Shown here piece by piece: positions 34,031-45,996 of a DNA stretch of 64,000 bases. How positions within the stretch are numbered: position 1 is the stretch's first letter; every line of letters begins with the position of its first letter. The position numbers and the translations under genes were made by a program. The notes beneath the pieces were generated by a model, which saw nothing but the letters and a program-made list of their open reading frames with translations, was not told the DNA's origin and made no database searches. This stretch comes from Phlebotomus papatasi (taxonomy: Eukaryota > Arthropoda > Insecta > Diptera > Psychodidae), in contig NC_077224.1 in assembly GCF_024763615.1 (NCBI RefSeq), positions 51,842,712-51,906,711 of the forward strand, in the 5' to 3' direction.

Positions 34031-35696
34031 CTCAAGAGGATGTCAGACATTACCCACCCATTAAATTTAATTGGAATGTTCAAAGGCTGAACCAGTCAAT
34101 ATAAAATTTAATAATTTTAACAGATTGACAATACAATGAATGACAAAATTTATTTTAAATTAAAACATCCGTTTTGACTTCGTGAATATAAGATTTTTTT
34201 TACCATACTTGTACTTACCTTGATCTAAAATCTTAAGATATTATCAAAAAAATCCTTTAATTCTAGATTAAAATAAAACAAAATTCAAAATATAGTAGAC
34301 CTAATCTCAAATTCGGGTATTTAAGATCGAAATGTCAATCGCATAATCCCTAATTTATCCTTAAATGCTGCAAATCTAAGATTTTTTTTTAAAATAAAGC
34401 TTTTAGTGGTTGAAACTATTGACATCGTACTGTAATAATTTAGTGTTAGTCTAACTAATCATCAGTATATCCAACAGTATCAGTATATCCAATTACCTAA
34501 CATACTCTGTCGCTAGAATTTATTTAATAATTTGAACTATTCTTTATGCTCCTCAAAATTCATCTGATAGAGGTAATTCTACAAATTCAATTTATTATGA
34601 ACGATCAAAAATCAGACCTACTACCCCTTTTTCTATTAAACCTAAATTACCATTAGAAATTTATCATGAAAGGACACAGATATTTTTTGTGAGGCACGTG
34701 TCATTTTTGAATAATTTCTCGCTTTGATCCTCCTGCCAGGATTCAATTCAAATATTTGACTTTTCTCTAACCCCATAATGCGGTGTGAAATTTTTTATAG
34801 TGGAAAACCCGATTTTTTAAATAGATAAAATTGTCAGTGGCTCAATGTGTTGAAACCCTTGCATTTTTTGGGGTGTTGGGAAGAAGCCACAGCGATCATT
34901 TTCCCATCCCTCATCATCCCCGCAGAATCGTCACTTTTCTCGCTCAATTTATCACGCCAGAGTCGAATAAAAGGGGCATCACGCCACTATATCAATTGCA
35001 GATGAACACGATTTCTGTGAAATTCCATTTGATGTCTCAATAGGGTGAGGTAGAGACAATAAGGGGCTCAGGGGTGGATTTTCCATGGACCATTTGTCAA
35101 TGATGCAATACTGCGAATTACAAGCGGGGTGGGCACGTTCATCAAGATCGCGTCAGTTATGCCTCTTTGTTGGACCCTGAGGTGGATTTTTAATCCTTTC
35201 TCCCAAACACTGTTCTCTGCCATTGTGCTATCTGACAGAATATCAAAATGTGTGGCCAATTTATTTTGCACAGAGAGATTATAACATGACACAGTATGGA
35301 TTTCTGTCCAAATGTGTAAATGTTTGCATAAATTTAGTGGTTGTTGAATAGGTTCTTGACAAAAAGGAACGTGTGCGCGGATTAAAATCACAGAATTACT
35401 TTGGACATTCTGAAAAAAAGTCAAAGTAGAGACTAATCGTTGATTAGATCAACGTACAGTTCCGTTGTTTTTTATTTGACAGATTTTCTCACTCTTGACG
35501 GTTAATCAACCAAACGTTACCGATTTTAAAAAATATAAAATAAGAAATAGAAAATATGAGAAATATATTTTTATCAATAAAGTAAAAAGAAAAACTTTTA
35601 GTAATAGTAATTATAATGGGGGAAATTATCTACTTTGGACGTTGTAAATATTTTATTACTGTAAATAGGCCTTAAAATTATCTTTTTTTATAAACT

Positions 35697-36040
35697 CTTT
35701 CCGGACCGTGAGTCCGTCTTCAGACTAGAGGTTTAGCCCAGTTTCCGAAGGTCTCAAAATCCTAAATATCAACGAATTTAATTTATTCTTTTGATTCAAA
35801 GATTAATTCCCCTTAATACTCTATATCTAAGTCAAAATTTTCCAAAAATTTTCGACTAATAAGTTTTTAGACAAGTTAAGCCTTATGGCTAAGCCTTAGG
35901 TTTGAAGCCCGTGTAAAGCGGTCTTCAGTAGAGGTTTAGCCCAGTTCATGAAGGTCTTAAAATCCGAAACATCAACCTATTTTATTGGTTTTTCAGAATC
36001 TAATTCAGAAATTAGAGTAGTTAAGCCATATGGCTAAGCC
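35697..36040. repeat. Tandem pair of the AGTTAAGCC dispersed repeat
   Basis: Two head-to-tail units. Each starts GTCTTCAG(ACT)AGAGGTTTAGCC then CAGTTTCCGAAGGTCTCA (or CAGTTCATGAAGGTCTTA) and ends with AAGTTAAGCCTTATGGCTAA or TAGTTAAGCCATATGGCTAA. The unit joint is AGGTTTGAAGCCCGTGTAAA. No coding potential. Confidence 0.6.
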
Positions 36041-36044
36041 CTAT

Positions 36045-36185
36045 TCCCTAAAAACACTTGCGACTTAAGCCGAAAAGCGGCTTAGCAGGAAACTGATGGG
36101 AATTTAGTCAATTCATTATTTTGATTATAATTAAGTTAAGCCGTCTCTCGGCTTAAGCTGTAATTGTGTCAAGGGTATTAGGTTC
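36045..36185. repeat. Palindromic repeat with GCTTAAGCCG ends
   Basis: CACTTGCGACTTAAGCCGAA at the left and CCGTCTCTCGGCTTAAGCTG at the right flank ACTGATGGGAATTTAGTCAA. A fuller copy is at 43497-43722; a poor one at 28075-28210. Non-coding. Confidence 0.55.
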
Positions 36186-36369
36186 GAAGCCGGTATAAAG
36201 TATGCAGAAAGCTAATTTTATTCAACCTAACTTTATGATTAGAGGGAATTTTTTTGATTCAAAACAATTAAGTAAAATACGTAAAATAACCTTCAAAAAT
36301 TTTGCATGGTTTTTTAAGAATCAAATACGAATTTGGATTATAAAGGTCTGATATACCTAATTCTATTCT

Positions 36370-36900
36370 TAAGGAGTTACGTGAGTCACGAAGACTATAA
36401 AATCAGCATATTTCCAGTTAGTATTATGTTTAAACAATATTTTTTTCAAATTTTATTTAAAAATTTTAAAAAATCAACCGCTTTGGAAGTTAATTTCCGT
36501 GGACCCTTTTTGAAGAAACTTAATTTTCAGTGGACGAAGATAGTGTAAGTAGGTGAAAGTAGGTTCATTTCAAGTCGAAAAAAAAACAAATATTTCCTGT
36601 TAACAGTTAAGTTAAGTCCATACTTAAACATAGTTCTTGATTTCCTTGATCATGATTTATTTTGCAAAACGAAACCTAATGTAAAATACGTTGAAAATTG
36701 TAATTTTTTATACAACATTTTCTCAAAACTTTAAATTACTTTTTTTTCAAAAATCCTTCGTTCGAGCACGAACTTAACACATCTGCTATTGAGAAATATT
36801 TTATTTTCTCTGGGGCTTTCTATACATTTTCGAGTGTTCAGCATAAGTAATTATGTCTTTATTGCAAGAAAGCGTAGTTCAAAAGAGCTGAGTACGGACT
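36370..36900. repeat. Large foldback repeat, copy 4
   Basis: Left end AAGGAGTTACGTGAGTCACG then AAGACTATAAAATCAGCATA, nearly identical to copy 3. The right part has GAGCACGAACTTAACACATC, the inverse of GTTAAGTTAAGTCCATACTT. About 530 bp. Confidence 0.55.
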
Positions 36901-37339
36901 TACAAAGCGTTACATTAAAATTATGACATATATGATACATATTCAACTAATTAATTTTTTTATGAAGCTATTAAGTCAATCACTTATACTACCAAGTCAA
37001 ATGGTATAAAAAAGATTTAAAGCTTGTCAACGCGCCCTTACTTTTGAAATTGTAACCATTTACAACTAAACGTTCCATAGCTATATCTTGATTTAAAAAA
37101 AAATAGTTATGTGTATTCTATTTCAAAAGTCTAATCGAATGGTTGTAAAATATTTAAATTCATTTTACATAATTGTGTAAAAAACAATTGTAGTGAAGCA
37201 ATTATTCATTTCATCACCTCAAAATACGTTGAAAATTTTATTTTATTCTACTGCTGTTGTAAAAGTTTAAGTTTTAGATGCATCATATTGTAGCCCTTTC
37301 GGACTACTGACACTCACACTGAATACCGATCTTCTTTGT

Positions 37340-37450
37340 AAAAAACTCAGGCTTATACCGGCTTCAGACTGGAGGTTTAGCCCAGTTCCCGAAGACCTCA
37401 AAAATCTAAATAGCAAACAATTTTGTTGATTTTCCAAAATCTAATGGATA
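37340..37450. repeat. Dispersed AGTTAAGCC-type repeat, left half
   Basis: GCTTCAGACTGGAGGTTTAG then CCCAGTTCCCGAAGACCTCA, followed by AAATAGCAAACAATTTTGTT. Matches the left half of the units at 35697-36040 and 23147-23360. Confidence 0.5.
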
Positions 37451-38809
37451 ATTTGCTCGTAATATCCAATCCGAAGCAAGAATTTGACTGGATTTTGAAA
37501 TTCTTAAACTGATTTGCCAAACATTAAACAATTTTTTATTCAAAAATTCTCATCATGATATTGGTTAGCGGTAATTTCTTAGAAAGAAATAGTTTAGTTC
37601 TTCTGCAATCCTTGGAACAATATGTGAAGCTACCCTCTTCTTTTGCATTTTCATGTCGATATTCTTGCACACTCATGACAGGACGTTTGACTTGATGTCC
37701 GGAAGAGAATGTCAATCTAAATCACGTTAGGGTGAAAAATCAAATTGTGACCAACGGTCACAAATTGCACTCTGAACAGGTGCAAGAAGGGCTGAAGAGA
37801 TCCTCAGGGAACCCTCCTATAATACATATATACTTTCCAACTGACAATTGAACTTGTCACACAGAAGTCTGCATTAACCCCCAACAATTGACGCACGTTT
37901 GCAAGAGAGACTCCGGAGGGTTGATCGATGTTTGTGAGGCAATCCATGCATGTCTATCATGTTCACCTTTTGTGACCACTGATTTTAAATGTAGCCACAT
38001 TTTCCACTAAAATTGGAGCGAAAAGACACGCAGAAAGAAAATCCAACGAGGACTCTCAAGTGACCAAGCACTGCTGGGTTGGTCACGCTCTGCATGAAAA
38101 TAGGGATTTTAATTGCACTTTGACGTGTACTCGAGAGTCAAACGGTCACCCTGACCAATAATGGTAATTCTCTAGATTCTCCTGACTTCTCGCGAATATC
38201 CATGTGAACTGAGCACCTGTTTCCACACCCCATCTCATTCTTCGTCATGTTCCACTCGGTTGGTATTCATATATTCCCGAAGACACATTTTGCCGCGATA
38301 TGATTACTCTATGGAAGAGTTCTGCGAGGATCAGGAGGACGCCATATGGCTGTGTGAACTATGGGAAAATCAGAAAATGCCAAAGAAAATGTGTCTAATC
38401 CAGAAACTTTCTCAATCTGCAACTTTAGCTGCTTTTTCCCATACAATGTCTGTCAGAGAAAATTCGTGGATTCTGTCGTAGTGGAGTAATACAAGAAAGT
38501 TTTCATTTTTTAATTAATAATTTTTCTCATGGATGCCACAGACCTTACACAGGACATTTGAATACTTCTGCCAATTCCCACAGTAGCTAGTAACCCTTAA
38601 GAATTGACTTTGTGAGAACCTTTCACTGCCATATGGCACCTTGTCTTTTGGATTCTAATTTCTTTCCTTGCCACATCGCTACCGTTCGCTGCACACTGTA
38701 AAAAATTGCTGCGTGGTTGTTGATGCCAGGATTATGGTAAGGGGCATTTTCATAAATTCAGAGATGCTATTCGAAAATAAAATTAAAATCATTTACTGAG
38801 AGTTTTATA

Positions 38810-39237
38810 GAGTAAGTGTGCCAAATTTCGGCATAGTTGCATGTCAGCGCCAAAGTCTCAAGTTTCAAATTTAATATTTTTAATACAAACTGTTTTTTTT
38901 TTTGTTACTCTTTTATAGAGGGTGTTACTTGAAACCTTGTAGACAGTTTATCGTCTCTATTTTCTATAAAATCATTCTTTAAACATTTTAAAATGTTTAA
39001 AAATGTAGGCATAGCATTGGTGGCCTATTTCGGCCACCTCCATTGTAATGGTTCCTTGCCCTTCCGGAATTCTTCCAATGCCTTTTTCAGATCATCCTGT
39101 TCGTCGAAGCGACATTTTTTGTTATTTTTGCATTGTATAATCTCATAGAATATGCAAAAACTAAAAATTCATGGAAATTTGAGGAACGAAAAATGTGGCC
39201 GGTATTGTAAGCTGGCCGGAATTCGGTACACTTACCC
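38810..39237. mobile_element. TA-flanked element, family I, copy 2, with pogo-like remnant
   Basis: Ends GAGTAAGTGTGCC and, read inward, GGGTAAGTGTACC, with TA at 38808-38809 and 39238-39239. Core on the minus strand (about 39010-39130) reads KNNKKCRFDEQDDLKKALEE then FRKGKEPLQ before stops. Both copies keep the reading frame over this stretch, although 38 kb apart and otherwise diverged. A helix-turn-helix start of a pogo-type transposase is the best reading, not proven. Confidence 0.7.
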
Positions 39238-39842
39238 TACAGCTTCTTGCAATAGCTAGGGCATTCGATACTTACTGTTATTCAATATTGTTCTGCTTCC
39301 GAATTTATCATGAAAAATTGTCATACGACTTTGCCATATTGTTATAGAATTCCTCTCCTGTAGAGGAATTTTGTATCAGTATGGCAATGTCATATTACAA
39401 AATCAATAATATTTACTTTGTATATTCGCGAAAACTATACAAAATTGCGAATCATATCAATCACGAAGAAGTTTATAAAGCTCCTTGCAATAGTTATTCA
39501 ATGTTCACAGAACTATAATATTTTTACCAAGATAATTTATATGATATGGTCAGACAGTTACAGAATTCCCCTCGATCTCCACTGGTAAAAAAAGGGATCA
39601 AATTCATACTTTTCGAAAAAAATAGATCAATTTGACCCATTGAAAGGTTCACTTGTATCTCTTGAAATTTTGTATGCACATTTATCACGATAGATTATGT
39701 TTTTTCGTAAACTTGTTATTCATATCACCAAAGATGACTTTTTCACTGTTTTTATTAGTTTATTCAGGAATTAAATAAGTGTCGAAACAGGGGCACTTTC
39801 GACGGATCACCGGTGACCGTTTCCTTAATACTAAGTGTTGAT

Positions 39843-40065
39843 TCATTCGGGATTTCGACTAATTCAGCATTTTAATCATTTGGAATTTTGCCTCATTGGT
39901 GATTTTGGCTTTTAGGGACTTCGACTTAAACCCAAAAGAGACTTTCCATTTGGATCATTTGGGATATTTGCTATGCGGGATTTTGTATTTTGGGTTTTTG
40001 CCCTATCGGGATTTCGATTCATTCGGGATTTTGACCTTTTCGGGTTTTGGCATTCAGTATTTTGG
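39843..40065 (+). repeat. Short TTCGGGATTTTGG minisatellite, copy 3
   Basis: Degenerate units in one orientation: CATTCGGGATTTCGACTAAT, CATTTGGAATTTTGCC, TATCGGGATTTCGATTCATT, CGGGATTTTGACCTTTTCGG. About 220 bp; no inverted arm nearby. Confidence 0.65.
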
Positions 40066-40763
40066 ATTTCGAGCCTGTAATCAGGATTCATTCTACTGAT
40101 ATAGCTCGACTATTTGTAACAATTGATTTCAAAGTTAATGGTTTTTAATATTTGCTTCTTAAAGAAGTTAATTGTCTTCCCCTTTAATCTACCTTACATT
40201 TGTACTTCAACACTTACCCTTTTGTTGCCCTCAGATTCTCAAGAATTCAAAGATTCTCACTTAGAAGATTCATAGTTTGTTTCCCTAGTGAACTATAAAA
40301 AAGGCGCCTCAACCAGGAGAAAGAATTAGGGATAGAGATTCACTCAAACTTGTATATTATGGGCCTAATTACATTCCTTTCGACATCACACTTAAATGCT
40401 CAGGATTTCCCAATAATGGTCAATTCAGGCCTCCGGGAATTCTCGTGACTCACAAGAAGTGGACGGGGTTGATACTTTGACGCTCTCCGGCGGGTTCTCC
40501 TCCTTGAGAAGCTATCGTGATGTGCCTCTACTACTAGAGCAGAGGAATACTTCTCCTCCGTCTTCCTGAAGGTGACAGGATGTACACTCCTCTTCCTCAA
40601 AGTGTCACGGACCATGGATCGGATACCACATGTGTCCTTTTGATCCTGTTGTAGAATCCCGCCAATGGGAGATGAACGTTACATGTTCTAATTTTTTAGT
40701 AGACAACATTTTTGGAAAAAATTTTATTTAATTGTGGAAATAAGCCGACGTTAATTGCAATCC

Positions 40764-41147
40764 ACAATAGAGAAATCCGAAAGTCGTCGGGAAGAGACAA
40801 TCACTCAGGAAAACACATCAACTATCTCCAGAGCTTTCGGCTTGGTCTCCAAGCCTTCATCAGTGGTCAAGTCTTGCAATTTTTGTCTGAGATTCGTTCA
40901 TGGGTTTGGTCAGGATTACAGAAGGGCATGAAAGGGAACGGGGGCACTATTCTTACACTGTCTTTTACAATTTTTGTAATATGTGACACAATTTTCGAAT
41001 TTTCTTCTTCGTCTTGGGTCTTGCTGGGATTTTCTCTTTGTTAGCACTGATGAATGTTTGGAGACCGAGCCGAAAGCTCTGGAGACAGTTGATGTGTTTC
41101 CTTGAGTGATTGTCACTTCCTGACAGCTTTCGGATTTCCCTATTGTT
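40764..41147. repeat. Foldback with ~100-bp inverted arms
   Basis: Left arm 40764-40868 (AATAGAGAAATCCGAAAGTC ... GCTTTCGGCTTGGTCTCCAA) and right arm 41043-41147 (its complement: GACCGAGCCGAAAGCTCTGG ... GGATTTCCCTATTG) match at roughly nine bases in ten. The ~175-bp centre is unique in the window. GC content is above that of the neighbours, so it may be a recent insertion. Confidence 0.75.
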
Positions 41148-41204
41148 GATTTTTATTTAAGATTTTACGGGACTGAGTTAAATGTCCAGTCTGAAGACCC
41201 TTTT

Positions 41205-41690
41205 AGGGTGTATTGAGAAGGCAAACCATTTCTAACAGTGTGCAACCTCCCCCATGGATTCAAAGGAACGTTGAAAATGTGTCTCGAGGGATGAAAGTGC
41301 CGAAGTCAAGGATGACTTACGCTATGCGTGTGCGATATGGTTGCAATTCGTGGGAATATTCACTTACACGGCCGTTAAGATCGCCAAAGAGGGTGTCCAG
41401 GAAGACAATCAAATAAACCTGCCTTCAGGTGAATGAGACGGACAATGAAGGAGGGGTTGAACAATATCGTCTCGCCCTCGCATTACTCCTGAATATTTTT
41501 CATGTCCCGTGTTATATGGGTCTTGAAGGTACTCTTTGGACACAAATATACATACGTTCTAATCATACGATAGTGGGGGTTGATTATGCTACCTCTTTTT
41601 TTTCTATGCCACTCTTCAAATTGTCCGACGATACCGATGAGGTCGACCAAGGACTCGTCGCGACGTTGGAAATTTATTGAAAACAATTCG
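41205..41690. other. Higher-GC block with short open frames, unassigned
   Basis: Base composition and codon-like look differ from the flanking intron. Plus-strand frames at 41213-41416 (67 codons) and 41429-41680 (83 codons, with a stretch LALALLLNIFHVPCYMGLEG) and a minus-strand frame at 41483-41686 overlap. None resembles a family I know. It may be a remnant of the same insertion as the foldback at 40764-41147, or of a retrotransposon. Together with 40300-40700 it forms a ~1.4-kb island. Confidence 0.35.
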
Positions 41691-43144
41691 TTGATGATTC
41701 TCGAAGTGTGAACAAGTTAAATAGTGCTCTCCTGGACATTATTGCTAATGTTCTGAATACTTTGTTAAATTTTTGTAAAGTTGACAGTGCATCTTGGGGG
41801 AAGGATACATCAGAAATTCATCTGAGGTAGTTGATAATCGCTTCATTTTTGCGCAGTAAAATTTCTCCAACTAAATTAATTACAAAAGATGAAATTGTAG
41901 TGTTGCAAAGAGAGTGCTGAAAGGTTCAATGAGTCCGGGTGCACTTAGTATTATAAATTAATGCTACAGCTTGAAGTGGGCAAAATAAAAAAAGGGATAA
42001 AATGTGCAGTTTTGAGATTCAACAAATGGCGAGTAACAACAATAATTAGTGAAGTTCTGTCGCCGTGAGGCTGTTAAAATTAATTACCCCGAGTTCAATG
42101 TAATAAATCTCAAAATTCATTACGAGAGCGTCTAATGCCTTTATCACTTTGCAATTTGTTGCAAGAAACTCAACAGCAATCATCAGTCAAAAGTGGCGTG
42201 CTGCCAGTCTTTTAAGTCTCCTCCACTTCTTTTCTCTTCAACATCTACCACGAAAATTGCAATCACGCCCGAGAGATTTAATCTAGACTAAATGAAAATT
42301 TCATCAATTAATCCTTTTCTTCAAGCATTTTGCCGACCAAAACTCTCTGCAAGATCATTAGGAATGTAAATTTGTGTTCAATTTTGTTATAACAATTTAG
42401 CCACAAATTTTATTCCTTTTTTTTCCTCTTTCACATACAATAAAACATAAAAATTTCTCCAGAAAATCAAATCCAATTCGATAGTGAATTAAATTAATAT
42501 TCTCCCGCAGTTTGCACGTAAATTCAGCACAAACAACTAATCAAATCACACCTCTTAGATGTTCTCGACGACGCTTTTTTTTTTAGAGTTACTCTGAGGA
42601 TTATGTTGGTGGCGATTGAAGTTGTTTCTCAATTTAAGTTACTTCTTTTATTCTTGTTTTTGCACGCCTAGCTTGAATTATCTTTCTGGTCATTTGATGT
42701 GATTTGGTGATTTCAACGCAACACTCCTCTCTATTTTGCCATCAGGTCGCACGAGCAGCATTTTAGTCACATTCGATTGAATGTTTTTCAATAAAGTTTC
42801 ACTAAGATCACGCAAACTGTCTTGAAAAATTAAGAGAATAGTAGCGCTGATTGCCCATTTTGAATAAGACAAAATTGCTCAATGAATTTCAATAGTTTCA
42901 TTACTGATTCATTCATCTTTTCTTCCTTTTAAGAGCGGAAATTTCAAAATTTGCTACTTACAAATTTCTTAAATTTTCTCAAAGCAAGTATAATAAAAAA
43001 CGAATGTCAACAATGAGAAAATCTCCAGTTTAATTGTCCTGTATTAATAGGTCAAACAGACTAAGGTATTTTCGTCAGGTATTTAAGTAAATTTTGTCAA
43101 TAAAAATCTAATACTGTAAGTAGAAAATTTCTAATCTGCGATTA

Positions 43145-43308
43145 CACTGAGAGAAATCCGAAAAAGTTAAAATAACATTTCGGAAATTTTAATTTTACCC
43201 TTAAAAAGGTGTAAAATTAACATTAAAAAATGTTGATATATTTTTACACCTAAAAAGTGTTAAAGTTATGAGGAAAAAAAGTTATTCGCACACTTTTTTT
43301 TCTCAGTG
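43145..43308. mobile_element. CACTGAGAGAAAT MITE, short copy
   Basis: Left end CACTGAGAGAAATCCGAAAA, right end TTTTTTTCTCAGTG; TA at 43143-43144 and 43309-43310. Nearly identical to 10292-10521 but lacks about 65 bp of the interior after TTTTACCC, so it is a deletion derivative. Confidence 0.75.
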
Positions 43309-43496
43309 TATGTACAAATATTAGAAGAAACTTTTGAGTAGTCAAAAATAATATTTTCTCTGGTCACCGGTGACCCATTTGTCCTTAAATCGTAATGGTG
43401 TTTAGTGTATAGTTGTTAGTCTTTTGAATGACAAATTTTTAAAATTCTTAACTGTTTTATTATAATCACAATTACGCATATTCCAAGCAGCCTTAT

Positions 43497-43722
43497 GCTC
43501 TAGACACACTTACGACTTAAACCAAGGGGCGGCTTAACGTAATTAATAAAATAAATAATCACATTACATTCCCATCAGCTTTTCTCACTAACTGTCCTCT
43601 CGGCTTAAGCCGAGTTAGTAGGAAAATGATGGGGATTTAGTCAAATAATTATTTTAATTGTAAATACGTTAAGCCGTCTCTCGGTTTAAGTCGCAAGTTT
43701 GTCTAGGTCATTAGGTTCAGAA
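43497..43722. repeat. Palindromic repeat with GGCTTAAGCCG, best copy
   Basis: Left arm CTTACGACTTAAACCAAGGG then GCGGCTTAACGTAATTAA. Right arm AAATACGTTAAGCCGTCTCT then CGGTTTAAGTCGCAAG. The inner palindrome CTCTCGGCTTAAGCCGAG marks the centre region. About 225 bp, non-coding; related to 36045-36185 and 28075-28210. Confidence 0.6.
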
Positions 43723-44394
43723 GTGGTTTTCTCTTCTCTCAAATTCAGTTTCGGCCTACCTACTTTCTAGGGAAATAGTAACAAATTGATATTGTAACAT
43801 AAAACATACAACCAATGTAGGAATTTTCTATCGATTTATCCCGAAAGTTGGAATCGATGTTAAGGCGGTAATGGCCGCACGGGTGGGGGTAAAAATTTGA
43901 AAATGAGGTGAATAAAAATAGAATTCAATTGAAAAATTTAAATAACTTAATTTTGTTTATATATTTATGTGCGCTGAAGCCATATTTCATAGTCCGACTT
44001 TCTGTATATCTCACTTTCAGCACTGCCGGAACTTTTAGTAAATTACGTTACATATTAATATAATGAAGTTTCGATGAAACCCAATTTCCTGTTTCGAAAT
44101 CGATTCATTAACAAATAAAATTTTATTGTGTATAAATAAATTCAAATGTGTTTAAATTCGGTCACGAAATACGGTCTCAATCTCTTTAACATTTGACATT
44201 CTAAACCCGATAAAAAGAATAACTCAAGGATACAGTCGAATGCGCGTAAAATCTTCATCAGCACAACCTAAAAAAATAAATCAGAATAGTGAAATCTTGG
44301 GTAAATAAATAAAAATCGTTTTAAGAGTGAAATACGAATAAGATAAAAAGGATACCAGTGAAGATTGGCGATCACAACGCAAAGGGCAAAATGA

Positions 44395-45410
44395 CCAAAA
44401 ACAATTGATGATGCCGATCTGAAACAGTTACTGGATAAAGATGATAAGATTTATTATTCGGAGACAATAAACGTGACCCGAAAAGATATTTTCAAGCCTT
44501 TACGCGTGTTAGAAAAACTAAAAGGAAAATTGGTGCTGTGTGAATTGATGATGAAAGAGAGACAAAAATTCAAAAATCCACTTCTGAAATTTTGCGTTTG
44601 GGGTATGAAAGCAAGGGATTCGCAGAGTCGAACTGGCACAGATGATGAAAAATGGATGTAATTCGAGTGTACCGAACACAAAACGTCGTAACTTTTATCC
44701 GACGAAGTATCAAAATTGACAGAATGGCTAAGTCGCCTAAGGACACTACACAGAAAAAAATATTTTGTAAAAATGTTCGTAAATGTTTCTGAATTCCTAT
44801 GGAGGAGTTACGAAATGCTCGTAAATCGTATAACCCACAAACAAGTTCGTAAAAGTTTGCACTTTTTCACATAACATTGTTCGTAACATAATCACTTGAC
44901 GAGCATTTTTTGTAGTTTTACAAACATTTGTTCGTAAATGTTCGTAAACACACAAAAAATGTTCGCAAAATTTTGTCACTTGTTCGTAAATGTTTGTTTA
45001 CCTGTCGAACATTTACGAACAAATGACAAAATTTTACGAACATTTACGAACAAATGTTTGTAAAAGTACAAAAAATGCTCATCAAGTGATCATGTTACGA
45101 ACAATGTTTGTGAAAAAGGTATAAACTTTTTTTTCTCTGTATGCTCAGCGTTTGGTGGGATCAACGGGGAATCATACATAATGAGCTGTTGAAATCAAGC
45201 GAAACTGTCAATGGGCATCGCTAAGAACAACAACAAATCAATTTGGAGTGATATTGCAACACGGAAGCGTTTTATGTGTTCCATTCTAATGCACTTTTAT
45301 AGTCCAGCCAGAATGCATCAAAACTCTGAATTGGGATGCTACCGTCCCCGCTGCATTCACCAGATCTGATCCCTTCCGATTATATCTTGTTCCGATCGAT
45401 TATAAATGGT
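44395..45410 (+). pseudogene. Dead mariner transposase, split by an inserted element
   Basis: The left part (about 44410-44660) reads LKQLLDKDDKIYYSETINVT, CELMMKERQKF and TDDEKWM, matching mariner helix-turn-helix, CE(L/M)L and the TGDEKW catalytic motif. The right part (45142-45410) reads SVWWDQRGIIHNELLKSSET and IPSDYILFRS, matching WWDQKG and the third catalytic Asp of the D,D34D triad (PSDYHLF). Stops and frameshifts interrupt it. The second catalytic Asp (HDNA motif) reads HSNA at about 45283. A 391-bp MITE at 44749-45139 splits the frame. Not functional. Confidence 0.85.
44749..45139. mobile_element. MITE built of GTTCGTAAATGT modules, inside the mariner remnant
   Basis: Ends CACAGAAAAAAATATT and, read inward, CAGAGAAAAAAAAG, with TA at 44747-44748 and 45140-45141. 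Both halves are packed with variants of GTTCGTAAATGTTTG and are mutually complementary, so the 391 bp can fold as one hairpin. Centre near CTGTCGAAC. It interrupts the mariner frame just before SVWWDQRG, giving TA-target evidence. Confidence 0.8.
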
Positions 45411-45996
45411 ATACTTGGAGCTATACTTAGACAATTTCGAAAAAGCGAAAAATTGGGTGAATGTATAGTTTTGGGTCAAAAAAGAAATCCTCTTATCATT
45501 GCAATATTCATATAATACTAAGAATATAGTATAAATGTGTAGCTAGCGAGAACCAGTACTTCGAATGAAAGTTTTCAAATTTCATCTAAAATTTTTCATG
45601 TTTCACTGGTTAAAAATGGTAAGAACCTAATGGAGGGCCTAGTAGCTATACCTCAAAAGTACTTTCGTATCATTTAAAGTTTATCTGTTCACAACCGATT
45701 TTAAGCGATCCATAAATCACTCAAAATACTGCGAAATACCCTATCTAGAAGCACTAAAACCTTTTTAAATTTCAATGTTGTAAACCCGTTATTAGGAGTG
45801 GTTTGACGGTATTTACCGTATCTGGACGAAATATTCGCCTAACTAACTTTTAAAACATATTCAAAAACGAAAATAATCGTACAAAGCGTTTTCGAACAAT
45901 CCCAAAAACATGGTCAAAGCCAGACTTATAGGGAGGGGGGAGTCCCCGAGGATTCCAGGTGGCTATCTGCAACCACTGGACCTCTAGAAATGTCTA

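Noticed and set aside
38260..38481. Plus-strand 73-codon frame (with YDYSMEEFCEDQEDAIWLCE) as a candidate exon
   Set aside because: No convincing acceptor/donor pair in the right phase and no recognised family; sits in a low-copy intron block.
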